Positions 10,783 to 21,160 of a stretch of 61,010 nt of DNA are shown here, in pieces; position 1 is the stretch's first letter; every line of letters starts with the position of its first letter. Below the pieces are notes generated by a model. It saw nothing but the letters and a program-made list of their open reading frames with translations. It did not search any database and had not been told where the DNA came from. A program made the translations under genes and the position numbers. The stretch is from Diaporthe sp. PMI_573 (taxonomy: Eukaryota; Ascomycota; Sordariomycetes; Diaporthales; Diaporthaceae). Location of the stretch: assembly GCA_021399435.1 (NCBI GenBank), contig JAJTUP010000163.1, forward strand, positions 1 to 61,010. Direction: 5' to 3'.

Positions 10783-11590
10783 CAGAGACCCAAACAACTC
10801 AACCAACTCAACGGACGACCTATATTGAGTGAATTGGCTTAGTAATCGCCGACCTCTCGTTGAGTTGATCAACTGAACGCTTTCGTTGAATGGATTGACG
10901 TTGAGTTGGTGTGAGGGAACGATCATGTGATTTTCATACTTTATGAATAGTCTCACTTTATGAATATTGTGTAAATAGCTTAAGTCGGAGTTTTCCTTAA
11001 GCGTCTCTTTCTTTACTCGTAAACAATCATTTTACCCAAGTCACACTCGACCTCGTTCGTGCTCTTGTCCTGTCACAGTTGGCCTAGTTGACGAGATATT
11101 CGCGACATGCTCCACCAGTTATTCCCACCCGTTCTCCTCTTCTGCCAGCTCTCCCGCTCGGCCGAGAAATGACGCCATTGACTCTCTTGCGCCCGCCTCG
11201 CTTCTGGCGCTCCTCTCGACCTCGATTTGCGTGGGAACGAACAGAGGATCCAGGTCGTCGATTATCTTGGCTTGTAGCCACGAACGCAGCACTAGACACA
11301 TCCCGATTATATCGACTTCGAGGCGGCTGCGCAGGGGAGTCACCAATCGACCTGCGGTAGAAAAGAGCCTCTCGCACTCGGCTGACATCGGCTGGATCGT
11401 GAGGATATCAAGAGCCATTCGAGAGAGGCGTGGATATTGAGCTCGGTTATCCTGCCAATATGCGCTGGGGTCTCGAATATGGGTGTCTGTTGGAACCCAG
11501 CTTTGTTGCCACGCCTCGTACTCGTCCCTCAGGGACTCAGGAGTCGCAGAAGACCTCATCCTCGCTGGCGTAGTCGTAGGCGTCGATAAC
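10783..11590 (-). mobile_element. hAT transposon, 5'-truncated copy A
   Basis: This contains the C-terminal hAT dimerisation region described at 11119-11559. Beyond it are sub-terminal GTTGAGTTG repeats and a terminus reading CAGAGACCC when entered from 10783, comparable in layout to the 3' end of hAT copy B. No N-terminal transposase, BED finger or second terminus is present, so only the 3' end of the element survives. Confidence 0.65.
11119..11559 (-). pseudogene. hAT transposase, dimerisation domain only
   Basis: The frame has the signature of the hAT C-terminal (hATC) domain: DPSAYWQDNRAQYPRLSRMA, then ILTIQPMSAECERLFSTAGR and VLRSWLQAKIIDD. It corresponds to roughly the last 145 residues of a transposase of about 800 residues. 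The catalytic RNase H-like domain and the BED finger are missing. It is closely related in motif content to the other hAT copies in this window. Confidence 0.85.
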
Positions 11591-12064
11591 CGGCTTGATG
11601 GCTCGTATCGTGACTGATTGCGTGGATTGTGTGTCTCACCCAGACTTCAACCAGATTCATCGAGATGCCTATGCACGCCAGACCATACAGGTTAAGTTGC
11701 CAACCATGGTTAAGCAGTTGCTATATCAATCTATTCTAAAAGCCCCATCCATATTGTGCTATCTTGTTCATAACGTCTCACTGCCCACACCTTTGCCGAC
11801 ATGATCCTGAAACCAGCCAATAGAGGACTTCAAATAATCGGCGAACACATGATCACGGTGCTTCTTCAGGCAGCATTTCCATGTATGATCATTCCCTCGT
11901 ATCACGATTTTGACCGCTGCACTACTAGTGCAAAGGGGATACCACCGCTTGCCGTAGGCACTTAGTGTTTTATATCGTCATGGCTCGATATGCTGGTTGG
12001 TATCGTTGTAGTGTAGGTGTGTTCCATGAGTCTCTACTCGGTTCTTGAAAAATGATAACACTCG
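11591..12064. other. Non-coding stretch
   Basis: No convincing gene or repeat was seen between the truncated hAT and the small membrane protein. Confidence 0.4.
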
Positions 12065-12127
12065 TTAACACAACCGCACGTCTCGAGGAATGGAATGAAC
12101 GGTGATGAACGGTGAAATCATACTTAC

Positions 12128-12379
12128 AAATGAGTATGTTGCAGACATACGCATAGTAGACATGTGCATGGGGTGGCTTGACGAGCGCAGGGCAGTAGCC
12201 TCTAGGGCGACAGGCGGCGGGTGATGTAGAGGCAGGCGCTGAAGAGCCTCATTTGGACGCCCGCGACGAGTCCTCCACTGCTTAAATCGTGGTCTGAGGA
12301 CACGAATGAAAAACCATGGCCCAGGGGCACACATAATGAAGAGGGTCACCACAGCTATGATGGCGTTGGTGTTGAGCAT
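12128..12379 (-). CDS. Possible small single-span membrane protein, first exon
   Basis: From the ATG at 12379 (context CGACAATGC) the frame reads MLNTNAIIAVVTLFIMCAPG, a hydrophobic N-terminal segment that could be a signal anchor. It is followed by a basic stretch (RPRFKQWRTRRGRPNEAL). A consensus donor GTAAGTATG begins at 12127, so the frame probably splices there; the acceptor was not determined. The unspliced frame would end at 12065. No family was recognised, and the coding call rests on the start context, the donor and the hydrophobic N-terminus. Confidence 0.35.
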
Positions 12380-12601
12380 TGTCGATGACAGTTGAATGGT
12401 ATATATGCAAGGTAATGAGGCAGAGTGGGTAGAGCACGAGGGTGACTTTTGAAGCATTGAGATAGTCAGATAATGAGCTCCAATGCCTCAATAGAGCTCG
12501 AGGGTGTGGCTACCCTTTATATTACTCCATCTTTCTGATTTCCGCCGTTTTCCTCTCGACTCTTTCCACCTCAACTCAGCCTAGCCGACATGCCCTGGAT
12601 T

Positions 12602-13273
12602 TTGGATGACCCTGGCGAAATGTCCGACATGACTGCTATACAAGTTGACAGGCCTTCCCGTTCATTCTCCTACTGGTCACGTCAATGGAAATTGGATGCC
12701 CCTGGTCTTGCTGGCTTCTGAATACGTGTTGCTATTGCCACAGCTTTGGGAGTCCATGGGCCGAACAAATCGGATTTGGCTCTGGGCAAAGCTGCAATAT
12801 TTGGACAACCCCTGAAGCTGTGACGCGATCCGTAAAGGTAAGATCCGGCCCAAAGTTTTGGACAGCCCCTGCCATCACATTTGGGAAGAATCCGATGTCC
12901 CCATGCACATGCGACATGTGGGATTCAAGTAAGCTTTGGATGGCCCCTGTCGCATACTACAGAGGGCGGTGCAGGGCTGGTCAGGCTCCTACAGCCAGCA
13001 CACATTGGATAGCCCCTGCCTTTACATTTGGAAAGAACCTGATGCCCCCATGCATTGTGCAACATACGGGATCCAATCGAGCTTTGGATGGCCCCTGCCG
13101 CATGCAGGGGGCAGTGCAGGCCCGGTCAAGTTCTCACAGCCAGCACACATTGGACAACCCCGGTTTCTCAAAAAGTAAGCATGTGTCGTACAAACCTGAG
13201 CTTCAGGTGACTCTCGACCCCCACAGCCACTGGGCGCAGCGGATCAGCAGTCGGGGAAATTGGACAACCCCTG
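12602..13273. repeat. Array of a degenerate 14-bp motif with a nested 148-bp duplication
   Basis: A motif close to TTGGAYRRCCCCTG recurs at 12602, 12692, 12801, 12858, 12936, 13005, 13084, 13150 and 13260, spaced 57-110 bp apart. Inside the array a longer unit repeats with period 148 bp: AGCTTTGGATGGCCCCTG at about 12932 and again at 13080, followed in both by GGGCRGTGCAGG and CAGCCAGCACACATTGGA. The open frames across it are a by-product of the repetition. The neighbouring C2H2 gene starts 300 bp downstream. Confidence 0.8.
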
Positions 13274-13567
13274 CACTTTGCTCACCAGCTCCTGTTGTCG
13301 TACAGGCCACCAGTTGAGTAAAGCTCTGTGCGGTGTGTCTGCTGTGCCGTCCCCTGCACGTGTCTGGGGCAGCTCGGGACAGGTGGTTCCAGCTCAAAAG
13401 CCTCCTTAGTTTTCCATGCCTCCCTCGAATTATTCTCAGCTGGAGCCAGAGTCTAGTTCAATGACCAGGAAGATTGACGTATTTGACTGCTTCTATTCTC
13501 AAGTGCCCCTGGAGGTAACCTGACTGAAGCCTCAGGTCAGTCAGTTCCGCATCACTCGCTGGGTACG

Positions 13568-15082
13568 ATGAGACGTTCAATTTCGCTGGCACGCACCAAG
13601 CGTCCTCGCTCTTCCGAGATGTCTTCTCAATCTTCAGCCCAAAAACGCACCCGCATTGGGGATTCGAAGAACCTCAAAAAACATGAATGGGAATGGGTCC
13701 GACAGCACGTACTTTGGCGAGACAAGAACAACATGGAGACGGAATTCCATATCCACGGGGTCAAGTGCGACTACAAAACTGTGCTCAGGAAGATTTCTAG
13801 GGCATGCCCGGACAAAATAACGCCCGTGGAAGGTATGCAGATAGTGTCACCTTCTCAATCTTCCCCAGTCAGAGCTAACAAGAACAATTAGACCGGAAAG
13901 ACCTGCCCAAGCTGCCAGAGTACATAGAGCTAAAGCCGCCATTACCCAGGCTGACTCCAATCCCTAGAATTGATGTTGTCGATGCCGAACCGAACGTGGA
14001 GCCCATACCACAGCGACCGAATGAACTCCCTGTGCCCACATCCTTGCAGACACAAAGCTCAGACCCGATGTCTGACAGACACAACAGGGAATCGGATTCG
14101 GAGGAAGACGAGGAAGATATAGAAACAGCTTGTGAGATAAATGTCTTGGCATATGCTCAACTGCCGCGATTTGATGAGGAGGGGCCACCCTTGTCCCGAG
14201 CTGGAGACTTACGAGGTGGTAAACTGAATTACCGCCTGAGTGGACCCGCCTATTCCGTCTATCGAGAAAGCCATGTGCCATCTGAGTGCGAGACAACCGG
14301 ACCAGGCGCTTTGCCGTCAGACTCTGGTTACCATAGTAGGGCCACGCAAAGCGTATTCAACGGGTCTACCTACGGGGACGCCGATCGCAGCGGTGAGAAT
14401 GGGAGCATTTCGAGCCATCTGGCTGGCCTTCAGGTAGATCGCCCAGCATTCTCTTCAGAATCTTGGAGACAGCCATCCCTTCAGACGACTCCACTGCCTT
14501 TGTGTGCAGAAAATGCCAGTTTGGTTTGCCCGACGTGTCATCAAAAGGTCAGGACGAAGTCTGAATTGAAGTATGTCCTCTCCCAAGTCGCAATTTAAGC
14601 CCTCTCGGGAACTCATCATGCTAAGAAGACCTGAAGGAAGCACAAGCACAAGCATGAGAAGCCACACCACTGCGACGTCCCTGGCTGCACACGTACCGAA
14701 GGCTTCAGCACGCCGGACGACGTCGATCGGCACAAGAGAAGCTGCCACCCCGAGCAGCGTGCTAATGGCAAATACTACAGGTGCATCGTTCAGGGTTGCC
14801 GCAAAAAGGACAAGAAATGGCCTCGGGCAGACAATTTCACGCAGCATCTGAAGAGGGTTCATAGCCTGCAGTCTCGGGGTGATGATCTCGAATCCTATGT
14901 GTACAAGTGAGCCGCTATACGGCCCTCTCTCTTCCACAATATGACAGCTAACGTTATTACGAAGAGAAACAGCTTCTCCTAGCCCTGAACTCGCTGGCCT
15001 TGGATCAGTAGGGGACGACTTGCGAATGGATGCAAGCCACTCTGAAAATTGGCCAGTCTACGATCTAAGAACAACTCTGTAA
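13568..15082 (+). CDS. C2H2 zinc-finger protein, four exons
   Basis: The exons are 13568-13832, 13892-14570, 14637-14906 and 14965-15082, giving 443 aa with all phases consistent. Introns are 59, 66 and 58 bp with donors GTATGC, GTATGT and GTGAGC. The N-terminus is basic, the middle is long, acidic and disordered (ESDSEEDEEDIE). The C-terminal third carries a zinc-finger block spanning the second splice junction: CPTCHQKVRTKSELKKH, then CDVPGCTRTEGFSTPDDVDR, then CIVQGCRKKDKKWPRADNFT with QHLKRVH. This fungal triple C2H2-like arrangement is typical of DNA-binding regulators, so a nuclear role is inferred. If the third intron is not removed, the protein ends at 14910. A further weak donor at 15079 could extend it. 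Target unknown. Confidence 0.72.
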
Positions 15083-15370
15083 GCAATTGAGGAGCAAGCA
15101 GGTGCCAACGACAAATGATAGCACACTTGATTGGTCGAGGAGCAAAAAAGTCGATGGAGGTCAATGCGTGTCTTCTGGGCCTCCTAGACTGTGTTCTGCG
15201 GCACAACGACATCTCGGAGCATATTTTCATACCCAAAGTTCGAGCAATTGTTGAACGAATTCATGGTTTCGCCGACGAGGATTGCGAGACTGGGTCCGTC
15301 CTGGAGACTTGCATACTCGAAGGCGAGCATCATGAGTGCATTATTGAGAGCCGACATCAGGTGTTTGAAT

Positions 15371-16736
15371 ATCTCCTCCACCTCAGGCGGAGTGGGATCT
15401 ATGGAGACGACGGGGTCCTGTTGGCAAGTTACATAATATTGTAGTTGATATCCACAGAAGCGACAGGCTGACGAACCTTCTTCGGGATATTCAACTAGCT
15501 GATATTGTAACATCTCCAACGCTTCAAGGTCGCAATCGGAAGCCTCTCTCGGTGGTGGTCGACAACGATACGCGGTGGCTCTCCCAACTCTATATGATCC
15601 GGCGCGCCTTAGGTCTCCGCGATTGTCTTGATATCCTCGTCATCAAATACAAGGCGCAATTCACGGAGGAGAATATTTCGAAGCGCACGCATCAACTCAA
15701 GAAGTCGGCTACGTTGCCGCGAATTTGCCAGGCCGAGAACCTTACCAGCCGAGACTGGGAGGCGCTCCAGCACATCCACACCTTCCTGAAATTCTATGAG
15801 GACGCGATTAAAGTCCTGGAAGGTGACGGCATCGCGAGAAAGAGAAAGTGCGGCTTCACCGGCTCGTACGGTAACGTATGGGATGTGATCCAGGGGTTCG
15901 AGTTCCTGTTGAACAAGTTGGAGGATGGGAAGATCACGGCGGAGAGTTTTCCTGACCCGGAACACTTCAAGGTCGGCATCAATAACGCGTGGATGAAGCT
16001 GGATAGTTATTACAATATGTTGGATGAGACTCCTATATATTACACTGCGCTGGCGCTCCATCCAGCTTTCCGTTGGAGGTGGTTCGAGAAGCAGTGGAAG
16101 TCCCGGCCCAGTTGGGTGAACAATGCCAAGAGGAAGGTTCAGGAAGTGTGGGATTGTGGGTATCGTGACCACGAAGATGAGTTGGCGCCGGCGGCGCCGG
16201 AGAGAGACTCTTTCGAAGAGCCGCCTCCGAAGAGACAGCGGCTCTATCTCAACAGCTTCCAGGAATTCAGTGAGAGCGGCAGAGAGCGACCTATATCACG
16301 AGACTCCAGCGATGACAATAACGCCTTCGAGTTTGACGACGAATACGAAGTGTGGCAACAGACGAGAGAAAAGACGGACCGTATGGTCACCGATCCGATT
16401 GCATACTGGCACGAGAAGAGACTCCGATATCCGCGCCTCTCCCGAATGGCTCTCGATTTTCTTACGATACAGTCGATGTCAGCGGAGTGTGAGCGGCTCT
16501 TTTCTGGGGCAGGGCGTATGGTGACGCCATGCAGAAACAGACTGGACGCGCGTACCATCTCGATGGCCCAAGTATTGCGGAGTTGGCTGAGGGCAGGGCT
16601 GATCGACGAGCTGGACCCGTTGTTTTTACCCGTATGCGAAGAAAAGGAACGTTCACAACTCGTCACCGCGGGCGACGGCGACGAGAAGGGCGACGGCGAG
16701 GTTCACGATAAAAGCAGTGCGTGGTTGCGTGGCTGA
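15371..16736 (+). pseudogene. hAT transposase, C-terminal half
   Basis: About 450 codons without a stop encode the second half of a hAT transposase. Visible parts are GPVGKLHNIVVDI, VVDNDTRWLSQLYMIRRAL, the helical insertion region (GFTGSYGNVWDV, FPDPEHFKVGINNAW) and the dimerisation domain (YPRLSRMALDFLTIQSMSAE then CERLFSGAG). The BED finger and the first catalytic aspartate region are absent. The earliest internal ATG in this frame is at 15552. The open frame shows the remaining part is not strongly decayed, yet it cannot be an active transposase. Confidence 0.88.
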
Positions 16737-16989
16737 ATAAGGGCTGCAGTTGTAATTGGTGGAGTTGTATCAACCTCCAGAAAACGAAGTCGTGATACTA
16801 AGACCATACAATTTCAGCCTTCATCCTTTTCCTATTCTAGAATAGCGTCGCTATGTCCACGGTGTACATACACTCCATTTGACCCTTATATTGATCAATC
16901 TACTACACTCCACGCGCTCGGATTGGTGGACCTACACCTCCACTCCATATACGCAATTCGTGGAGTTGATGGAGTTGATCGGAACCCTG
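15371..16989 (+). mobile_element. hAT transposon, 5'-truncated copy B
   Basis: The frame opens immediately after a TGA near 15370 and runs into good hAT sequence (WRRRGPVGKLHNIVVDI). The 3' end has sub-terminal TGGAGTTGATGGAGTTGAT and finishes in GGAACCCTG at 16981-16989, a hAT-type terminus (CAGGGTTCC when read inward). The following 8 bases, ATCAATGC, would be one half of a target duplication. The matching 5' end is missing. Confidence 0.7.
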
Positions 16990-17546
16990 ATCAATGCACT
17001 TCACTGCCGGCGGAGAGTGCGAGTGTAGAATGCGATGTCTGGACTAACAATGTCGCTTAGAGGAGGCGGCCACCTTTTGTTTCCTGGATTCGAGGAAAAC
17101 ACATAAAACTTTGCATTCTTGTGAACGGCGAGAAACACCTCGCCCACACATTGAGTATGAAGGCCTTCCACCATTTTCATAATCGTTCGTAATGGAGCTG
17201 GGCCAGGGAGCGGAAGAGAGCGACCCGGCTCTGGCGGCGACAGTTAGTTACAGTCCTGTCTGACCACCTCGTCAATCTAGCCCGGCAGGAGGGGAGCTCC
17301 CTGCCGCTGCAGTGGGCCGACGTTCGCGCTTTTCACGGTGGGGACCAGTGCATGGGTCTGATCACCTATTTCCCCGCTGCTCCACTTGCTGAGGTCCACG
17401 GTGCGTACATATTCGACGAAGATAAATTGGGGTTATTCACTCTTCCAGCCTCCATCGAGACCGATCCACGTATGGCACGGAACAAATCGTTCTTGCCACC
17501 CGGCTCTCGTTCTCGCGTTCCTCCAACTTCCCACAGCATCGAAGCT
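16990..17546. other. Non-coding stretch
   Basis: A frame opposite the 3' end of the next gene is a shadow. Nothing else was recognised. Confidence 0.4.
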
Positions 17547-19718
17547 TCAAGTATTTTCGAGCTCTTTGATACCATGATCGAGGTCTTCGACGACTTTGCT
17601 TGTCTTAACGGCCATATCTTTCCTGAGTCCCTCGCATGCTTGTACCTGCTGTACATTTTCGTGTGCAAGACGAACCATCTTACTTTCTCCCCAAAACTTC
17701 TCAATTTCAGTAATCTTTTCGACACAAGCTTGGTAGTCTTTCTCCTTCATTTCCAGCAGGGCTTTCTCCTTTGCGGTAGCTTCCATCAGGCCGCCTAGAA
17801 ACATGTGGATAGAACGCAACACCCCAGTCTTCTTCACCTTTACGTCCTTCTTTGCCTGCTCTGTCAATGATATCTGCTGGCGGAGATCCTCTATGAAAGA
17901 ATCTGGATTGATCGTCAAAGTTTCGGTACCAGTGCTAAAGGATGATAGCAGGCGTTGTACTATTTGTTTGTCGCCCAGGGTGACAGTAAGCGATTTGGTG
18001 TCATGGGACCAGGGAATGTTGTAACTCTGTCCTGCAGTTGCTCTCAGAAATGAGGCCATGGCGATTCTCCAAGGTGCGGGATCGAAAGTCTCTGGCAGAT
18101 GTATTTTGAACCCATGGGACAGCCCGATGACGTAGACAGCACTCCAAAAGATAGCAATGCCAGAATTCTCACTTGATGCTCGTGGTCCACGGACCTCCGT
18201 GATGGGTCCCGTCAGGGTAGACGTCCCGTGAAATAGTGTCCCGATCTTCTCTGTGGCAGCCCTTGTGTGTTCCACAGCCGGCAGTGAATCCAAGAGCCTT
18301 ACTCCATTGGAATCAAGCACAGCCAGAACCCAGTGGCCCAAAGAAGAATCGGAAGGCTTGATGGGAACGGGAACTAGGGTGATTGGCTTAGTGGCACTTT
18401 TTGAGTTGGCACACTGGTGCCAGGTATAGTCGGAGTCAGGCACAGCTTTCCCAAGGGAGTCTATAACTCTGACGGTACATGGGACCATATCGGCCAGTTT
18501 CTTGAAGGAATGACTGATGAGTTTGTCGTCCAGGAGATCATCCGCATCAAGGTTGTTAAGGAATTCGTCGTCGACGTCACGCTCAGTCTCGACCTGCGAA
18601 ACAGAGAGTCTCCCATCATGTAGAAGGCTGGTTGTTGAAGGTGACAGCGGTTGTTGGACAGGCTGTTGAGAGTAATGACTGAGTTTAGCCACCGTTTCTC
18701 CGTGTTCAACCGCCGCTCTTTTACTCGACAGAGCCAGCTGCTCGCCCGCCTTTCGTTTCTTTGGGTCCACATTTGCACCCTTGCTTCGGGTCCGATTAGC
18801 AATGGCGGGAGGGGTAGCGTTGTGCGCAACGGCTTTGGGTGTTTCAGGTATTTGAGGACGGGGCGGAGAACTTGCACCGCTTCCGCAACGTCCCTGTCGG
18901 CCCTTCCCTGCCCCTCGTCCTCCGTTGTCTTGAGGCTTCGTATTTTCAGGGGTAAATTCCTGCGTATTTGGTCCTTCTGTCGCTTGGCCATGGTCTTGAG
19001 GAGAGCCTTCACCCTCGCGTCCACCTCCTCCTCTCGGTCCTGTACTTGTACCGCGGACGGACTTGAGTGTTTCCAGCATATCTTTCGACGGCAACGAGGG
19101 TGATCCTTCTGCGCTTGGAAGTTCCGTGCGATCTGAGAAATAACCACTGGCAACCTCTATGAAATCTGACGAAGGGTGATGTTCAGGAGTAGAAGCAAAC
19201 GATTTCTCGACTGTTGCGGCCGACGAGAAATCGTTATACTTTTTTTTTGGACGAGCCATGTTTCCAGGCAATTCCGGGTTATCAGCTCTCTCGGGCGCGG
19301 GTTGGACTGAGGACGTAGCTGACCCCGTTTGATTGGAGTCGTCCTGGACAGGCGGGTTGGGCGTTGGAGATCTGAGAAACTCGTCGTAATCAGGTTCTGG
19401 GAGATCTTGGGTAGGAAACTGAGAGAAGTCGTATTGTTGGTGTGGAAATAATCCTGAGCTGAAGTGAGGATTTATGGACGACGGGTCCTGGTCAACAGCT
19501 GCTTGCTCGAACCAGGGTGAGGCCGGAACTGTTGTCAATACGGTCGTCTGGGTGAGCTCGTGTTGAGACCAAACTGGATCAAGGTTTTTGTACTGTTGCT
19601 TAATCTTTGACGTCCGATACTGCGTTGAAGCTAGATCGTGATTTGGATGGTCGAGGGAGACTTGGCATGGAAAATGTAGAAATGAAGCTCTGTCCACGGA
19701 CAAGTTTGAGGCTTCCAT
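17547..19718 (-). CDS. ULP1/C48-like protein lacking the catalytic cysteine, 723 aa
   Basis: A single-exon 723-codon gene starts at an ATG at 19718. Residues 1-400 are disordered and Pro/Ser/Gly-rich. A ULP1-like C48 cysteine-protease fold follows from about 405: LGHWVLAVLDSNGVRLLDSL gives the expected His (about 459) and Asp (about 476). The nucleophile block reads SSENSGIAIFWSAVYVIGL near residue 518. In active family members this position is usually DCG; here it is NSG, encoded AAT TCT GGC, so the cysteine is a serine. Residues about 600-715 form a coiled coil (TAKEKALLEMKEKDYQ). Active members remove SUMO-like proteins; this one is probably a non-catalytic binder. The domain call is from motif spacing, not from a search. 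Confidence 0.65.
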   Translation of the reverse strand: MEASNLSVDRASFLHFPCQVSLDHPNHDLASTQYRTSKIKQQYKNLDPVWSQHELTQTTVLTTVPASPWFEQAAVDQDPSSINPHFSSGLFPHQQYDFSQFPTQDLPEPDYDEFLRSPTPNPPVQDDSNQTGSATSSVQPAPERADNPELPGNMARPKKKYNDFSSAATVEKSFASTPEHHPSSDFIEVASGYFSDRTELPSAEGSPSLPSKDMLETLKSVRGTSTGPRGGGGREGEGSPQDHGQATEGPNTQEFTPENTKPQDNGGRGAGKGRQGRCGSGASSPPRPQIPETPKAVAHNATPPAIANRTRSKGANVDPKKRKAGEQLALSSKRAAVEHGETVAKLSHYSQQPVQQPLSPSTTSLLHDGRLSVSQVETERDVDDEFLNNLDADDLLDDKLISHSFKKLADMVPCTVRVIDSLGKAVPDSDYTWHQCANSKSATKPITLVPVPIKPSDSSLGHWVLAVLDSNGVRLLDSLPAVEHTRAATEKIGTLFHGTSTLTGPITEVRGPRASSENSGIAIFWSAVYVIGLSHGFKIHLPETFDPAPWRIAMASFLRATAGQSYNIPWSHDTKSLTVTLGDKQIVQRLLSSFSTGTETLTINPDSFIEDLRQQISLTEQAKKDVKVKKTGVLRSIHMFLGGLMEATAKEKALLEMKEKDYQACVEKITEIEKFWGESKMVRLAHENVQQVQACEGLRKDMAVKTSKVVEDLDHGIKELENT

Positions 19719-20334
19719 TGAGCTAACAGTAGTATTGACTCCCTAGTCTCATGACTCGTCGCGCATTCAGGCTTGGTTTAGATTTGGACACTGGAACGAA
19801 GCTGGGTCCTGGTGGGAGTTTGAGTGGTTCTTCAAATGAGATTGAATGAGATGGAAACCATGGAATTTCTACCACATATATAAGGTCTATGTTGTGGGTT
19901 TTCCTACCAGCCTCCCTCCACTTCTAAGTCAGGAAACAAGACAAACAACACGACGCGGTCCCTCCGGACAAGTGTCGCGCGTTAAAGAGCCAACCAAACT
20001 GGAAAGAATCAAGCATACTACGTTGACGACTGCATGTGTATGCAGACAACCATCGCTAATGCAGGTTTACCAAATCTGAGCACCAACAGGGCAAGTGATG
20101 GGAACGATTCAACGCAGCAAGTTTCACTCTCTACCCAGGCGACGAGGCTGGAGGCGGAGTGAGCCACTAATGCGACGGGACTACCGCCTCGTCGCTACCC
20201 GCTGTGGACCGCTGCTGACGCCGTGATGTGCAGGCACCAGTTTCGGAAAGGGGTGTGATTTGCGTCCCGCACAGGCCACACAGGTCAGGAAGGCGCTAGG
20301 TCATTATCCTAACATAGCTATGAGCTGTCCATGG
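19719..20334. other. Upstream region of the ULP1-like gene
   Basis: Presumed promoter of the minus-strand gene starting at 19718. The sequence TATATAAGG lies at about 19877, roughly 160 bp upstream of the start but in the plus orientation. No gene was seen. Confidence 0.35.
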
Positions 20335-20440
20335 GCCATGAGCCATGAGCCATGAGCCATGAGCCATGAGCCATGAGCCATGAGCCATGAGCCATGAGCC
20401 ATGAGCCATGAGCCATGAGCCATGAGCCATGAGCCATGAG
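20335..20440. repeat. Heptamer minisatellite (GCCATGA), about 15 copies
   Basis: A 7-bp unit GCCATGA is repeated without visible interruption for about 106 bp. Degenerate flanking units (GCTATGAGCTGTCCATGG on the left, GCGTGAGCTACGAGCC on the right) show the array once extended further. Because 7 is not a multiple of 3, each frame cycles over 21 bases; on the minus strand it reads AHGSWLM repeatedly, which is not a gene. Confidence 0.95.
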
Positions 20441-21160
20441 CCGGGTCCGTGAAGCGTGAGCTACGAGCCGAATTGACCTGTGACCTAGCCACGTCGTGAC
20501 GTCATGAGCTATGCTCCTCTTTCATCTTGCTTGCTTTTGGACTTGACTTTCAAGTGGAGAATGACGCTCCTGAGCCAGACACGGTACTGAGAAACGCGAG
20601 GAATATAGTACAGAAAACAGTCCATATTCACAGCAGGCTCTCCCTTATGCTCAAAGAGACAAACGCCCGAAAGTGCCGCTTATCCCAACAATAAGTTCAG
20701 TACCCTTATCACCTGACCCTCATCACGCCTTCTCCTCCCCCGTGCCATCACAGGGACCACAGTCGAAGCCCCCTCTCTTCCCCGAGCCATTGCAATTTTG
20801 ACATGGTTTCATGCTTGCTTGTTGAGTGTCTTGCACAAGCTTTTCGATCTCTAGGGGAAAATGATGTCAGAACCCATGCTTCTGCAATCTCTTTTGGGAT
20901 TGGGTAAAGTACGGATGGTGTGGTTTGCGTTTATGTGAGAATGACCAGGTTTGCTGAGCAAGACGTTAGGCGGGGGCTAGAGCCGAAATTGTCGGAAATA
21001 TATAGTTGTGACTCTCGGTGGATCCTGCCGATGGTTGCCGCCTAAATGCGATGTGGCGTGTTTCGGCACGTGATGACGCCTCGCCACCATTCATGTGTTT
21101 GGCGCTGGCCAGACTCGCGCCTTGCCGTGCCGCGTGTCCTGGTAACAACATCACGACAAG
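20441..21160. other. Intergenic stretch
   Basis: No gene was recognised. The right end is the presumed promoter and leader of the zinc-finger gene starting at 21161. Confidence 0.35.

Noticed and set aside
10588..10956. 122-codon minus-strand frame
   Set aside because: Covers the sub-terminal end of a truncated hAT; no homology seen.
12685..13317. 210-codon plus-strand frame
   Set aside because: It follows the repeat array and its peptide is the repeated motif read through; no start context or homology.
15115..15444. 109-codon plus-strand frame before hAT copy B
   Set aside because: Does not match hAT or the C2H2 gene, and overlaps an equally long antisense frame; coding status not supportable.
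17352..17798. 148-codon plus-strand frame, and 18461-19153 minus-strand frame
   Set aside because: Both lie over the 723-codon ULP1-like gene and have no domain; they are shadows.
20335..20440. Possible CRISPR-like array
   Set aside because: Units are contiguous with no spacers and the genome is fungal.
20304..20492. ORF with AHGSWLM repeats
   Set aside because: Purely a translation of the heptamer minisatellite.
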